Assembly (NCBI GenBank): GCA_023897205.1
Contig: JAHWDD010000008.1
Span: forward strand, 496,001-560,000
Reading direction: 5' to 3'
DNA length: 64,000 nt
From: Exophiala sp. HKRS030
Taxonomy: Eukaryota > Ascomycota > Eurotiomycetes > Chaetothyriales > Herpotrichiellaceae
Part shown: positions 20,841-31,369 of the stretch, in pieces
Layout of the letters: every line of letters begins with the position of its first letter
Numbering within the stretch: the first letter of the stretch is position 1
Position numbers and translations under genes: made by a program
The notes under the pieces: model-generated
The model's database searches: none
Seen by the model: the letters and a program-made list of their open reading frames with translations, nothing else
What the model was told of the DNA's origin: nothing

Positions 20841-22243
20841 ATGACCGCTGACATGTGTGAAGCACCAAACAAAGCACAGGAACGTCTCTCCCAAGTCTCG
20901 TCGCACCTCGGTGGCTCTCCTTCCTCGAACAAGTCTATACTCTCCAAGTCCCCCGACGATGTTGTTGTCACCTGCGCTCTCCGAACTCCTTTCACAAAGG
21001 GAGGCAAGGGCTTGCTGAAAGACACCGCAGCCGCCGACCTCCTCGCCCTCACTTTCAAGAACCTCCTCGAGCGGTCGAAGATTGACCCGGCGCTGGTCGA
21101 AGACATTGCCACAGGCTGCGTTCTTGCTCCTGGCGGTGGAGCGACCGAGTACCGGGCCGCAGCTCTTGTAGCCGGATTCCCAGAGTCGACCGCGGTCAAG
21201 TCGCTGAATCGACAATGTTCCAGCGGCCTGCAGGCATGTGTCGACATCGCCAACGCCATCAAGAGCGGGATCATCGAGATCGGGGTGGGATCCGGCGTAG
21301 AGAGCATGTCTTCACAGTACGGGCCCGGTGCGGTCACTGAGTTCTCGGACCTTTTGGAGAATCACATGCAATCCGCGAACTGCAAGGTGCCCATGGGTGT
21401 CTTGTCGGAACAAATGGCAAAAGACAGGAAGATTTCACGTGCGGATCAAGATGCTTTTGCAGCCAGCTCGTACCAGAAGGCACTCAAGGCGCAACAGGCA
21501 GGTCTTTTCGACGAAGAGATCGCCCCCATCACCGTCAAGTACACCGATCCCAAGACGGAAGAAGAGAAGACCGTGACCGTGACGAAGGATGACGGCGTTA
21601 GACCAGGGATGACCCCGGAGACGCTGGGCAAGATACGTCCCGCATTCGCCAAAGACGGCTCCATTCATGCCGGCAACGCATCACAGATATCTGACGGCGC
21701 CGCCGCCGTGCTCATGATGAAACGCAGCACCGCGGAGCGACTGGGCCAACCGATCCTGGGTAAATTTGTCGCTGCATCGGTGGTTGGTGTGCCGCCGCTA
21801 CTGATGGGCATCGGACCGTGGAAAGCGATCCCGGTGGCCCTTGAAAAGGCGGGTGTCAACAAGGACGAGGTCGACATCTACGAGATCAACGAAGCCTTTG
21901 CCAGTCAGGCTGTCTGGTGTGTAAAGGAACTTGGCCTGCCCTTCGAGAAGATCAATCCCAAGGGCGGCGCGATCGCCTTTGGCCATCCTCTCGGTAAGAC
22001 TGATCCATTGCCGATCCTCTGGCAGACAGAACCTCGCTAACAAGAAACAGGATGCACGGGTGCCCGACAAGTGAGCACACTGTTTACCGAGCTTAAGCGA
22101 ACGAACAAGAAGATTGGCGTCACGAGTATGTGTGTTGGCACCGGAATGTGAGTGTTGCTTTCCCTTCGGCTGTTCTTTCGTTTCCTTCTCATCATGCTAA
22201 CTTGTTGAACAGGGGTATGGCTGCCGTTTGGGTAGCCGAGTAA
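20841..22243 (+). CDS. POT1: Peroxisomal 3-ketoacyl-CoA thiolase
   Basis: A 426-aa acetyl-CoA C-acyltransferase catalysing the last, thiolytic step of peroxisomal fatty-acid beta-oxidation. Exons: 20841-21993, 22051-22147, 22213-22243, with introns of 57 and 65 nt. All catalytic elements are present: nucleophile C126 in LNRQCSSGLQA, the NEAFA motif, H382 in GGAIAFGHPLG (completed by splicing), and C412 in CVGTGMGMAAV (completed by the last splice). Residues 15-23 (RLSQVSSHL) match the PTS2 consensus R-L-x5-H-L, so import through Pex7 is expected. PTS2 sits slightly further from the N-terminus than in many thiolases. The gene shows no evident functional link to the sugar module upstream and could be a normal housekeeping neighbour. 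The symbol is given after the yeast enzyme. Confidence 0.93.
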
Positions 22244-23337
22244 AAGGAAGCCTGGCGATAGCATCTATTGGCGTATACGTATGGCGTTCGGAGGAATATC
22301 GCTACAAGCACATGTATGCATACGGGTCCCATATCACCTGCTGTAAGACCAAGTCGAGTCACTGAGCCCAGAAACACCTGTATCCCTGTGTTGGCTTGCA
22401 AGTCGCTTCATCTGTTCACCCCCACAATGATGTCCCTCTCGTGTGAGTTTTCGAGCAGGGGTGCAAACCATGGCCCAGTCGAGGGCAAGGTCTTCCTCTT
22501 TGGGTGTTTCTGATCCATGTCGCTTGTCGCATCCGGTTCCTTGATGCTGTGACTTATCATCGCAAATTCCTGATTCAAACGAGGCACTGTTACACGACGT
22601 GTTCTCCTAACAACGTGGTTTGCCTAACTCACAACAGTGCCAGCTCATGAAACTCACAACCGTTACACTGCCCTCGATGGCCCTCTTTTCATATCTGATC
22701 CTAACCTGTTCACTCCCTAAAGTCGCTGTCGAGTAAGATTTTCTTATGGCCCAGGACCAAACAGACTCACTTCGATCCGTGACCCACTTGTTCCAACGGC
22801 CCGACACAAAACATACTTACATCTATTCCGATTATTCGTGGCTTTCAGTCCTGATTGCAATCACGCTTACGCTCCTGGATGGTTTCCTCATCTGGCCTTA
22901 ATTCTGAGCGCATGATGACGAGGTGCTGCGGCTCTAATTTTTTTTTGATTCCACACCGGCATGCAGTCATCCTGGTCTGAAGAGCGCAAGAGAAAATTCC
23001 AGAGCCCGGAAAGGCAAAGTATCGAGGCAGACGACCACAGTATGCTCTTATGACTAGAGTGGCCGACACTGGAGGAGGAATTCTACACCTTATCTCCAAA
23101 GTCGATCCCTCGAGATAGAGGGCATTGTCGCCGCCCACCTGCACGTAGAGCGGCAAGGACTGTGTCATATGGCACCCAAATCGGGCAGGGGAGCATGGAG
23201 ACTTCAATGTCTACATTCCGACATCAGTCCCTTTCCACCGGAAACGGCGATTCCTCTCGAGGTGCCTATTCCCCCGCAAGTTCCACGGGGAACCTTGGCC
23301 TGGCTGAACAGTTCCGCTGCGAAGCCGCCGACTATGT
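22244..23337. other. Intergenic, no gene recognised
   Basis: About 1.1 kb after the thiolase. It contains short unconnected open frames and an A-run in TTTTTTTT orientation at 22937-22946. I see no gene. Confidence 0.45.
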
Positions 23338-23853
23338 ATGCCTGGATATCGCAAAACTGGCCCCGCGTCCCAATTTCTCGTCTCTGCCGGGGCTTTGGAC
23401 TTCCTCGATGCCGATCGGTATGTTTGGACAATGCGGATTTGCGGATTATACCAAATGAGACCAGTTCACGCGGGCCGTAAACACTGGATGGACGAGTACA
23501 TTGACCCCTTTATTCCTCGCCGACACATGTTTCTCCTCGGCCTGAAGTCGGGTCATCTCCTCGTCGACTACGTTGAGGGAGATCAAGGCACCCCGACCAT
23601 AAAAGCACGGCCACCTCTTCCGGAGGAGAAGAAACGAAACCCCATGCAAGAGTATGTCTGACATTGTGCTTTGATTTCGCATCTCACCCTCTCGACAAAA
23701 CAGGGTTCCTTCGTCCTTACCAACACCGGCTCATTGTCGCCGAGTAATCGCCCCTTTGACCCGCACATTTGCCTCTTGTCGAAATCGATCGTGTTCCCAA
23801 GGACGGACATTGACGAGGAACGGTGCCTATTCCACGACCGGCCCATACTTCAA
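23338..23853 (+). other. Unrecognised coding-like segment, possible decayed or unannotated gene
   Basis: An ATG frame at 23338-23661 reads as ordinary protein (LLGLKSGHLLVDYVEGDQG, then a Pro/Lys-rich stretch). It can be joined through a canonical-looking intron (GTATGT near 23652 to ACAG near 23703) to a second open segment starting GSFVLTNTGSLSP and ending near 23853. A third segment in another frame (to 24025) also looks protein-like (AYSTTGPYFNDDLVHSLDQR). No family is recognised, upstream exons are unclear, and the frames do not join cleanly. It may be a small orphan gene or a relic. Confidence 0.25.
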
Positions 23854-24813
23854 TGATGACCTCGTACACTCCCTTGACCAGAGGTTGACACACCGGCCCG
23901 ACGCCGTTCGGAATGCAGACGACGCGGAGGGTCATATGGCGGTCCTGGCCACTCAGAGATACATGGAGTACGGACCACGGAGCAGAAGTGTGACCTATCG
24001 TGTTCGTAGACCGGCTCTCTGCTAGGAGACAATTTCAGATACTGCGAATCTCATTGGCTCCTTGACCTTTTACCGTGAGTCACGTTCCCGCAGAGAGAGA
24101 TGAGTCGGAAATTTTTGGGATTGGGCGGAGTTGCGATCTGCTCTTACTTTTTCTTTGGGTGTATATCCCGTACTCAGCACACGTCTCGTCGCTTCAACAT
24201 ACAGTATTTCCTTTTCGATCTCATTTCTACCTCTCATTTCGGACGAAGTCCAAGGCCGAATCTCAACAATGGCCTCTGGTTGGGTTCGAATGCCGACCAC
24301 TGGGGGCCTTACCTCCTGACTTTGGCGCCGTCGAAACAGGCTGACCAGGGTTGAAATGGGGGCGTAAATCTTTCTTTCCAGCCTTCATCGTGCACGTGTG
24401 GTCTTAAAAGTTGATCAAGCGATCGTGCCGAAATTGGCCTGCTTCAGAGACAGGGTTCCCCTTTGTTTGAGGAATTTGCATCGCGACTCATGCAAGAGGT
24501 CTCGACCTCCAGAAGTGTTGCACTAGGCATTAAAGTGCGTTCCGGCTTCGGATGGATGTTTGCTCTTGCTGCGCCCGTCCCCTTGTGCGACTTTTCTTGT
24601 GACTGTCGGCACTCGACGTCTTCCTAAGATGTGGCCTCCCGTCGCCACTGCCGTTGCTACTACTACAGTCACCGTCACTGTCAATGTCGTTGGCATTGTT
24701 TCTCCGGCTGTAACGTACCACTTCAACCACCTCGTGGCGTAACTCATTTGCACATTGTGCGTTGACGCTACGAGATTGTTTGAGGAGGTTTGAAGGAGAA
24801 GAAGAAGGAGACT
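23854..24813. other. Intergenic, promoter side of the membrane-protein gene
   Basis: No supported gene apart from the weak coding-like tail to 24025. The last 200 bases presumably contain the promoter of the gene at 24814. Confidence 0.35.
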
Positions 24814-25842
24814 ATGTCAGGAACAAACTCCTCGAGTGGCATGTCCGACAAGCATGCCACGAATGGCGACGGAGCGCAGCACGTCTTTCCAGAAGTTGCA
24901 ACACACCTCAACCAACCTGGTTTGATCAACACGTCCGAAATTCCCAAATCGACGCTGCTCCCACAGGCTACAGTTTCGCAACCGCCACACCAACGGTACC
25001 AACCTGAATATCAATATCAAAATGGATACATTGCATCAGAAGCCGCGGCTGCGCCCTTGCCGCCGATCAAGCGAAACCCGTGGGGCCTGTCACCTTTGAC
25101 ATTTGGCCTCATTGTAGCAACGATAACTGCTCTCGTCGTCGGTGGCGTCGTCGGAGGAAGCGTGGCAGGTGCCATGTCCAACAAGCACTCGGATTCGAGC
25201 TCGACCTCAGACCTGGCGTGAGTTTATGCCTTTGTTGACTCTACCACAATTCCCGTCATACATTCCACGCTCGCACACATATACTCGGTGCTTTGTGACC
25301 AATGCTGACAAGGTCTCGAATGTATCAGGGTGCCCACAGCCACCGTGACCGTCACTGCGTCGTCAGACGGCAGCGCCGCCAGCATAACAAGTACCTCTTC
25401 GACGTCGAGCCCTTCGCCGTCCTCCCTCCAAAACTACGTGGTCGACGAACCCTACTTTGTCCAAAGCCTAAAATACCCCGACTGCAACACGGATACCCAG
25501 GTCATCACGACGAAAGCATACTCGCAACTCTTCACACTCTACTGCGGCATGGACATGGGTAACTCGAACCCGGACGATGCGAATCCGGACCTCACGGTCG
25601 CCGACTTCGTCGGACTTTTCGCCTATACCCTCACGGATTGTCTGTACGCCTGTTCCAACATGGTCAAGTTCGCCGGCGACTGGAAACTGGACAGCCAACA
25701 CAGCTGCAAGGGCGTCACATGGGAGGCGAGCATGGCGCAGAGCAACACCACAAACTATGCCAATTGCTGGCTGAAGAACGGTACGAACACGCAAAAGGCT
25801 AATCAATGCAACACATGTGTCAGTGCGAAGTTATCGACGTGA
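24814..25842 (+). CDS. Single-pass membrane protein with Cys-rich apple/WSC-like ectodomain
   Basis: A 305-aa protein from exons 24814-25217 and 25329-25842 (111-nt intron). Residues 1-90 are polar and rich in Ser, Gln, Pro and Tyr. Residues about 95-120 form one membrane helix with a glycine-zipper pattern (VVGGVVGGSVAG). A Ser/Thr stretch, likely O-glycosylated, follows at about 125-165. The C-terminal part, about 170-305, carries regularly placed cysteines, including a DCLYACSNM segment, CKGVTWEAS and a NCWLKN motif. These resemble the PAN/apple-like repeat found C-terminal to a membrane anchor in many Pezizomycotina surface proteins. Topology with the ectodomain at the C-terminus (type II) is inferred. 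Function unknown; wall or surface sensing or adhesion is one possibility. Confidence 0.75.
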
Positions 25843-27211
25843 TATGGCGTACACGTACGAACGGTATACTTTGCCATCCTTATATTCTCTCTTTCAAACC
25901 ACATTGGACCTCCGACCTTGGGCTCCTTTATTCGGCCTCTCCTACCCCCAACCCTCGACTCCGACCTCGACCTCGACTCTAACCTTCGACCCACCTCTTT
26001 ACCTCGTTGCTTCTCCACCCGAGAAGAAACAAGATGAAACAAAAGGAATGGACTTCCTTGAGAAGATTTATTTAAATGATGAACGGTGGCGTTTTCTTGC
26101 CCCTTTTCTTGACTCGGCGAAGAAGATGGATCAATTATACTATTCGTACATGTTGTGCTTGGTCCACCAGTACTCCTGTTTCGTGTCTGGTTAATAGTGA
26201 GTCTTCGCAAAAGAAAAAAAAACGGAAAGAGCATGACTGTAAACAATGCTTCAAGCAGCTCTCCCTTGTCAGGATCGGCATTAGTGTCTCATGGCTATAA
26301 CAAAGATGGAAAGCAGAAGAAAACGAAGCATGTTACATCACTCACTGGTGTCGCTTGGCTGATGAGCATTGAACGAGGTATCCTTTGGGAGCACTCAAAC
26401 TTGGCAACAACTACCCTACATTCATCATCATTCTGGCTCCTCAGAACACCACCATGTCCTGTCGTCAACAGGATCGCGGCGGAACGCACCCTGGGTTTTA
26501 TCAGCATACTTTCTTTCTGTATCGGACGTTGAAACGAGTCAAGCCTTGTACAACGGTATCCAACAAAGTTTTCATGCTCTCGCGCCTCGTCGCCTTGGTT
26601 CTCTCGACAGACATGGATTTTATCTGAATGTGGTACCGGAGTACCATCGTCGTCGATTGATTTGTCAATGTCCATGTCCAGGCTACTTTCCCAACAGGCG
26701 TATTTACCTGTTCTCCGCTGCCTCTCTCCCAACCTATCCACGAGGCTGTTTTCGATCAACACTTTGCATTGCGATTTGTCGTTTGACGCAATCCGCTGTC
26801 TCGACTCTCGTTCATCCATCACTCTGAAACGGCCTGCCCGTGGAGTATGCTGGTTGCGCTTTTGTTATTATTGTAACGGATCAATTTGCAAAGCCAGCAT
26901 CTGGCACTGATATCCACTGTTGGGAACATTCCTAGATAGAGTTCAATCGAGACAGTACATGCACAGAGCACAGACTACCCTACTGATATTACTCTACCAT
27001 CCACTCTGGTCCTCGATGGTAGTAGGTAGTTATGGACTGACGGCAGCAGTCGAAACAGTGCCCTAAAACTCTTACGGAGTACTCCGTGTATGCCGCTGCA
27101 CTTGTCTAGCCTACTGTAGCCAGGTCCGTGCCTCGAAGTGGGTACAGACCTCGGACTTTTAAAAATAGGTTATATTTTTAACTCTGCATTTCTCCCTATG
27201 AAATCAGCGTC
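25843..27211. other. Intergenic, no gene recognised
   Basis: 1.37 kb between the membrane-protein gene and the tRNA. A 175-codon minus-strand frame (26295-26822) and an overlapping 152-codon plus-strand frame cover the same DNA. Neither looks like a known protein and neither has a convincing exon structure. A short CTCGAC-rich patch lies at 25945-25985. Confidence 0.45.
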
Positions 27212-27285
27212 GGTCTGGTGGTGTAGTTGGTTATCACATCTGCTTAACACGCAGAAGGTCTTGAGTTCGAGCCTCAACCGGATCA
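27212..27285 (+). tRNA. tRNA-Val (anticodon AAC)
   Basis: Intronless 74-nt cloverleaf. The acceptor stem GGTCTGG pairs with CCGGATC through two G-U pairs. The D-arm region is TGGTGTAGTTGGTTATCA. The anticodon stem TCTGC/GCAGA encloses the loop TTAACAC, giving anticodon AAC, which reads GUU (and GUC/GUA with inosine). The T arm contains the B-box GTTCGAGCC, with discriminator base A. CCA is not encoded, as expected for a nuclear gene. Confidence 0.96.
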
Positions 27286-27289
27286 TTAC

Positions 27290-27296
27290 TTTTTTT
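27290..27296 (+). terminator. Pol III oligo-T terminator of tRNA-Val
   Basis: Seven consecutive T residues begin five bases after the tRNA 3' end, the standard RNA polymerase III stop signal. Confidence 0.85.
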
Positions 27297-27777
27297 GGTC
27301 CCTGTTTTCAATTTTTATTTCTGGGGATCCTTTCTGACGAGTTTCATCACAACTTCGGGGTTTTTTTTCTTTCTGGTTTTCTTTTGAGTCGTTGCAACCC
27401 TTTTTTTCGGCCATCTAAAAATCAATCACACACACGGAGCTCTAAGTGTACGAGGTTACCTTGCTGACATCAGTGCTCTTGTACTCGTAGACACCTACTC
27501 GTAGACACCTACTAGTAGTAGTATGTTCTTGTGCCTGTACGGGGGAGTACTCTCTCGTACGTGCGAGGCAGTTTAGGGGTCGTCGAGGGGATTCAGCAAA
27601 GGTACTCCGGCACCACGAGTGCAAAGATAAAAAGGTACAGATCAACGATACGCAGTATATAAGACCACCCCAGGGTAGACAGGTACCTAAATAAATTTGT
27701 CGTGAGATGACCACCCGGCCGTTTCAGTTTCAGGTGACGGGGGGGACCTATTCCACCTACAATACGACAAACGTAAC
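27297..27777. other. Intergenic, T-rich and minor repeats
   Basis: 481 bp with several T runs (27351-27420) and two adjacent 15-bp copies containing CTCGTAGACACCTA at about 27483-27512. No gene is seen. It should hold the 3' UTR of the minus-strand secreted protein gene. Confidence 0.5.
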
Positions 27778-28091
27778 TCACGCCATGTACTCTCGCACCC
27801 ATCTCTTCTTCTTGGCCCCTCCCGACAAGGCCTGAGCGGCGGTGTCGTTTGGGGTGGCGTCCCCGAACCCGCAACCTCCGTCCCTGGTCTGCGCGATGAC
27901 GGCGCCGGCGCACTTGCCGCTCTTGAAACCGCAGCAGCCCGACGCACAGTCGGCGTCGCTCAGACATTGCCCGGTGATGAACTGTTTGCCGGCGCCGTTG
28001 CCGACATTGGCCGCCCCTGGGATGCTACTGTCTATCGACACCGCGGCGGCTTGTGTCGGGGACGGAGCAGTCGCGCCGCCGCCGCCGTTAC

Positions 28092-28161
<70 letters not shown>

Positions 28162-28912
28162 GCTGTTGTTGTTGTTGTTCCCCGAAGAAGAGGACGAGGA
28201 AGAACCCGTGGCGACGGCAGCAGGAGCGGCAGCACCTCCCGTGAGAGCCTGAGCGGCGTTGCTGTTGGGAGAGGAGTCGCCGAAGCCACATCCACCATCA
28301 CGGGTTTGGGCAATCACCGCACCGGCACAGAGGCCACTTTTGAACCCACAGCACCCCGAGGCGCAGTCGGCGTCGCTCTTGCATTGTCCCGTGATGAATT
28401 GTTTTCCGGCTCCGTTGCCCACGTTGGCGGCTCCGGGGAGGTTGCTGTTGACCGCGGCGGCGCTTCCACTCCCGCCGCCACCTCCGTTGTTGTTGCCGCC
28501 ACTTCCACCCCCCGTTGTACCGGTACCGGCACCGCCGCTCGAGGCCGTCGCGGGTGTCGTCGCCGCGGGTGCGCCGCCGGTCAGTGCGTTGGCCGCGTTG
28601 GCGTTGGGAGAAGCGTTACCGAAACCGCATCCTCCGTCGCGTTCCTGGGCGACCACAGGTCCGGCACACTTCCCGGAGTTGAAGCCGCAGCACGCGGAGG
28701 CGCAGTCCGCGTCGGACTTGCAAGGGCCCGTGATGAATTGGGTGCCTTGGCCGAACACGAGGGTGGTGACTGCAACCGTGGAAAGAAGGAGGGTCAGTTG
28801 GTGTCGTCGCAAATGAGAGGTGCTAATGTCGTTGGGCAAAACGGAATCACTTACAACCTAGAAGCAGGAGCACGATGGCTAGAGTCTTTGAGAGTGAGTT
28901 GTTGGTGGCCAT
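27778..28912 (-). CDS. Secreted protein with three BAS2-like cysteine modules and a poly-Asn linker
   Basis: Predicted 349 aa. Exon 1 is 28912-28855 and exon 2 is 28769-27778, joined by an 85-nt intron with GTAAGT donor and TTGCAG acceptor. Exon 1 plus the start of exon 2 encode a clear signal peptide (MATNNSLSKTLAIVLLLLG, then FTTLVFGQG). The mature protein has three near-identical modules of about 45 residues: FITG-x-C-x4-D-C-x3-CCGF-x-SG-x-C, then AG-x-V, then RDGGCGFG. Each has six cysteines. This module matches the biotrophy-associated secreted protein 2 (BAS2) type, normally present once in a small protein. Linker 1 is Gly/Ser/Asn-rich; linker 2 contains about 27 Asn encoded by a pure AAC-type repeat. 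The C-terminus ends in a basic AKKKRWVREYMA tail. An apoplastic or host-interface role is inferred from the family. Confidence 0.85.
28096..28179. repeat. (GTT)n microsatellite encoding poly-Asn
   Basis: 28 consecutive triplets, all GTT on the plus strand (AAC on the coding strand) except one GCT (AGC, Ser). It lies inside the second linker of the secreted protein and is prone to length change in steps of one residue. Confidence 0.95.
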
Positions 28913-30347
28913 TTTCTGGGGATTTCTGGTGAAAAGGCAACTGATCCAGCAGTTGTCAAGGTCTATACTCGTAACAGTCAAGGATTCTTCAAAAGACAGG
29001 GAATAGAACGCAAAAAAAAGGATGACGCGCACAAAAAATGTCAAGCAGAGAATCAGAGATGCAAAGAAGAGAAAGTCATGCGATACAAATCACCATGAAA
29101 ATTGGCCTGGGGGTCGGGTCGTATTTGAAGAAAACCACATCTGTTGATGCCTTGGCTCGCGGAAACTCCTTGTTCCCTGGCCCCCTTGTGTTGGGTTTGA
29201 TGTCCCATGACAAGTCGGTATGGAAAAGTCGAGATGTACTCGGTACTGAATGGACATGATGATTTCCCCTCTCGACCATGGATCTCCGGCAACGATCTAC
29301 GCGATGCAACGTCCAGATCCAATGACCAAGCGAGCGACCGAGTGTCAAACGAGGCTTTGCGAGGCTGACACGCGCAGCCTCGTCCCGAGTGTCGCAGGTT
29401 GTTTGACTTGCCGAGGGGCGATGCGGGGGCTCGACGCGTGATTGGCCGGGGCTGTTTGCAGCGAGCCCGGACTCTGAGGCGTCAATCGTAGCAGGTTTCT
29501 GCGGGCTATGCACAAAATGTTTGACCTTTCTGTTTCATCAGGACGACGACTTGTGAGCCTCTCTTGAGGAATGCGCGATCATTCATGAATGCTACGGTTC
29601 GATGTCACTGTGTCTGGCACCAAAAAGGGGGCAAGTTACGTAATCCTGGCTGCCGGCGACGCCCTGACGCAGAGTTGTTAATCTATCTATGCTCAGCCAA
29701 CATTCAAGAGCCAACGCTCAAGACATGTTGAGTAACATACCACACGTTGTCAAAAAAAGATCTTCGAGTACCAGTGATATCTCCCATTCCATCGCCTCCG
29801 TTTTATTTGGCTCGTGTCCTTCGCGAAGAAATCGTCGCTTCATCTAGGTATCTGAAACTTGGGTTACAATTCTCGGCCCGATGCTCCAAGCCTGGACCTC
29901 CGGAGTTGGGATCAACGATTGACAACAGCCTCAGGTAGACACTCTCGGCCTTCGTGTATGCTTACATGGTCCTCCATCCTCCCAAGTCCTCTCCAGGCCA
30001 AACAGAGATTCTTTCACCTTTCGCCTCGCCCTCAGGCCTTCGATATTTCCGCCCCCAGCATTGAGTAGGGAGACGCCTTCCCGGTCATTGCCTTTTCCTT
30101 CGTGTGTCTGTCTCATCCGGCGAACGGGCCCTCAAACAGTGAATGCCAGTGGATCGACAACCCTCTTCCATAAAATGCCATTGTGGATGGGAAACGACAT
30201 CTGCCTATTTTCTTGAGATGTGTCAGAAAGTCCCATTTGCAGGATTACACAGATCTTGCTCTGCAACATCAGACGATACCTACTGTGCGTTCCTCACGAG
30301 AATATCATATCCAAGGGAAGAGATGACGTGGTCTGTGAAGGAGTCTA

Positions 30348-30361
30348 CCTAGGTACCTAGG
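30348..30361. repeat. 14-bp palindrome CCTAGGTACCTAGG, copy 1
   Basis: A perfect palindrome, repeated exactly at 31356-31369. Shorter TACCTAGGTA-type motifs recur in other intergenic parts of the window (10560, 12030, 33545, 54340). Confidence 0.8.
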
Positions 30362-31355
30362 AAAGTTTGTTACCACTTTGAGCAGTTGGACTTCGCTGTG
30401 CCCATAGAGTTGCCAGTGGGGATCACTTTGTACGGGCGTTGAACACCACGACAGAACAATTTCAGCTGAAAACAACATTGAACAATGGCGTCCCCCTTTC
30501 CAATCGGATTTCAACACTACTTAGTTTTGGGACCGGCGTGAAACGCTGAGACATGTCCCCACGATCAGAAGCAGTGGTGACCTCCCGCATTCCACCGAGT
30601 CGAGATGCCACAATCATTCCGTACGGGCATGGAACCCCAGGGCCCAGGACAGGTCACAGCACCCGCCGCCCCTCCGTGAGCAAAGGATGCGCCAGATGTA
30701 AGCATGAAAGCAAGTGGCTCTGCAAGACCGTGACGCCTCACCTCTGAGAGCAAGAATTTAACAGGTACAGGGGGGGGGAGGCTCCACGAGAACACGACTC
30801 ATACCAAAAACCTGTGGCACCCCGGGGGCAAGTCACGGAGCGAAATAGAGCTCCCGTGAGCAAAGTAAAAGCCATACAAAAGGGGGATCCCAGTGGCCTT
30901 TTAGGGTCATGACACCAACCAACAACCCGCGGCGCGCCGGGGCAAGTCACGGCGGCCCTGCTGCAGCACATTAGCAACGACCTCCCTTTCCATCAACTAG
31001 AAGCGGATTTTGGAACGGGCGTGAGACTTAGGCGTAAACCACTTGACAATAACTAGGGCAGCCTCTAGATTCCGTGCGTCAGGATGTGATAGATGGGAGA
31101 CAGGGCAACAAGTATCCAACCTGTCATCGCAATATGACGGGCAGACCCTCCGCGAGCAGCGATACGAGGCGGGAATTCAAGTGTTCTTAGGGTAGGGAGA
31201 CCAAGAGGATGTTGTGTGGTGCGCAGGGAGACGTCGTCGAGTAGCAACACAGAACATCACAGGACACTTTCACATGCACTTGAAGGAGAACCCGAACCTC
31301 TCAGTCTGTAGAATAGTTCACGAGTAGTCCCAAGTGTAAGTCCTACACTTCAATA

Positions 31356-31369
31356 CCTAGGTACCTAGG
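31356..31369. repeat. 14-bp palindrome CCTAGGTACCTAGG, copy 2
   Basis: An exact copy of the palindrome 1,008 bp to the left. Immediate flanks share only a few further bases, so the two do not obviously bound one element. Confidence 0.8.

Noticed and set aside
26295..26822. 175-codon minus-strand frame and overlapping plus-strand frame
   Set aside because: Mutually overlapping, no conserved-looking segment, no promoter or intron support.
27967..28932. Long plus-strand frame opposite the secreted protein gene
   Set aside because: Antisense shadow of a GC-rich coding sequence; poly-Val comes from the GTT repeat, and the sense strand has signal peptide, intron and cysteine modules.
30348..31369. 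A 1-kb transposon bounded by the two 14-bp palindromes
   Set aside because: Flanks beyond the palindromes do not match, there is no target-site duplication or transposase, and the motif recurs elsewhere.
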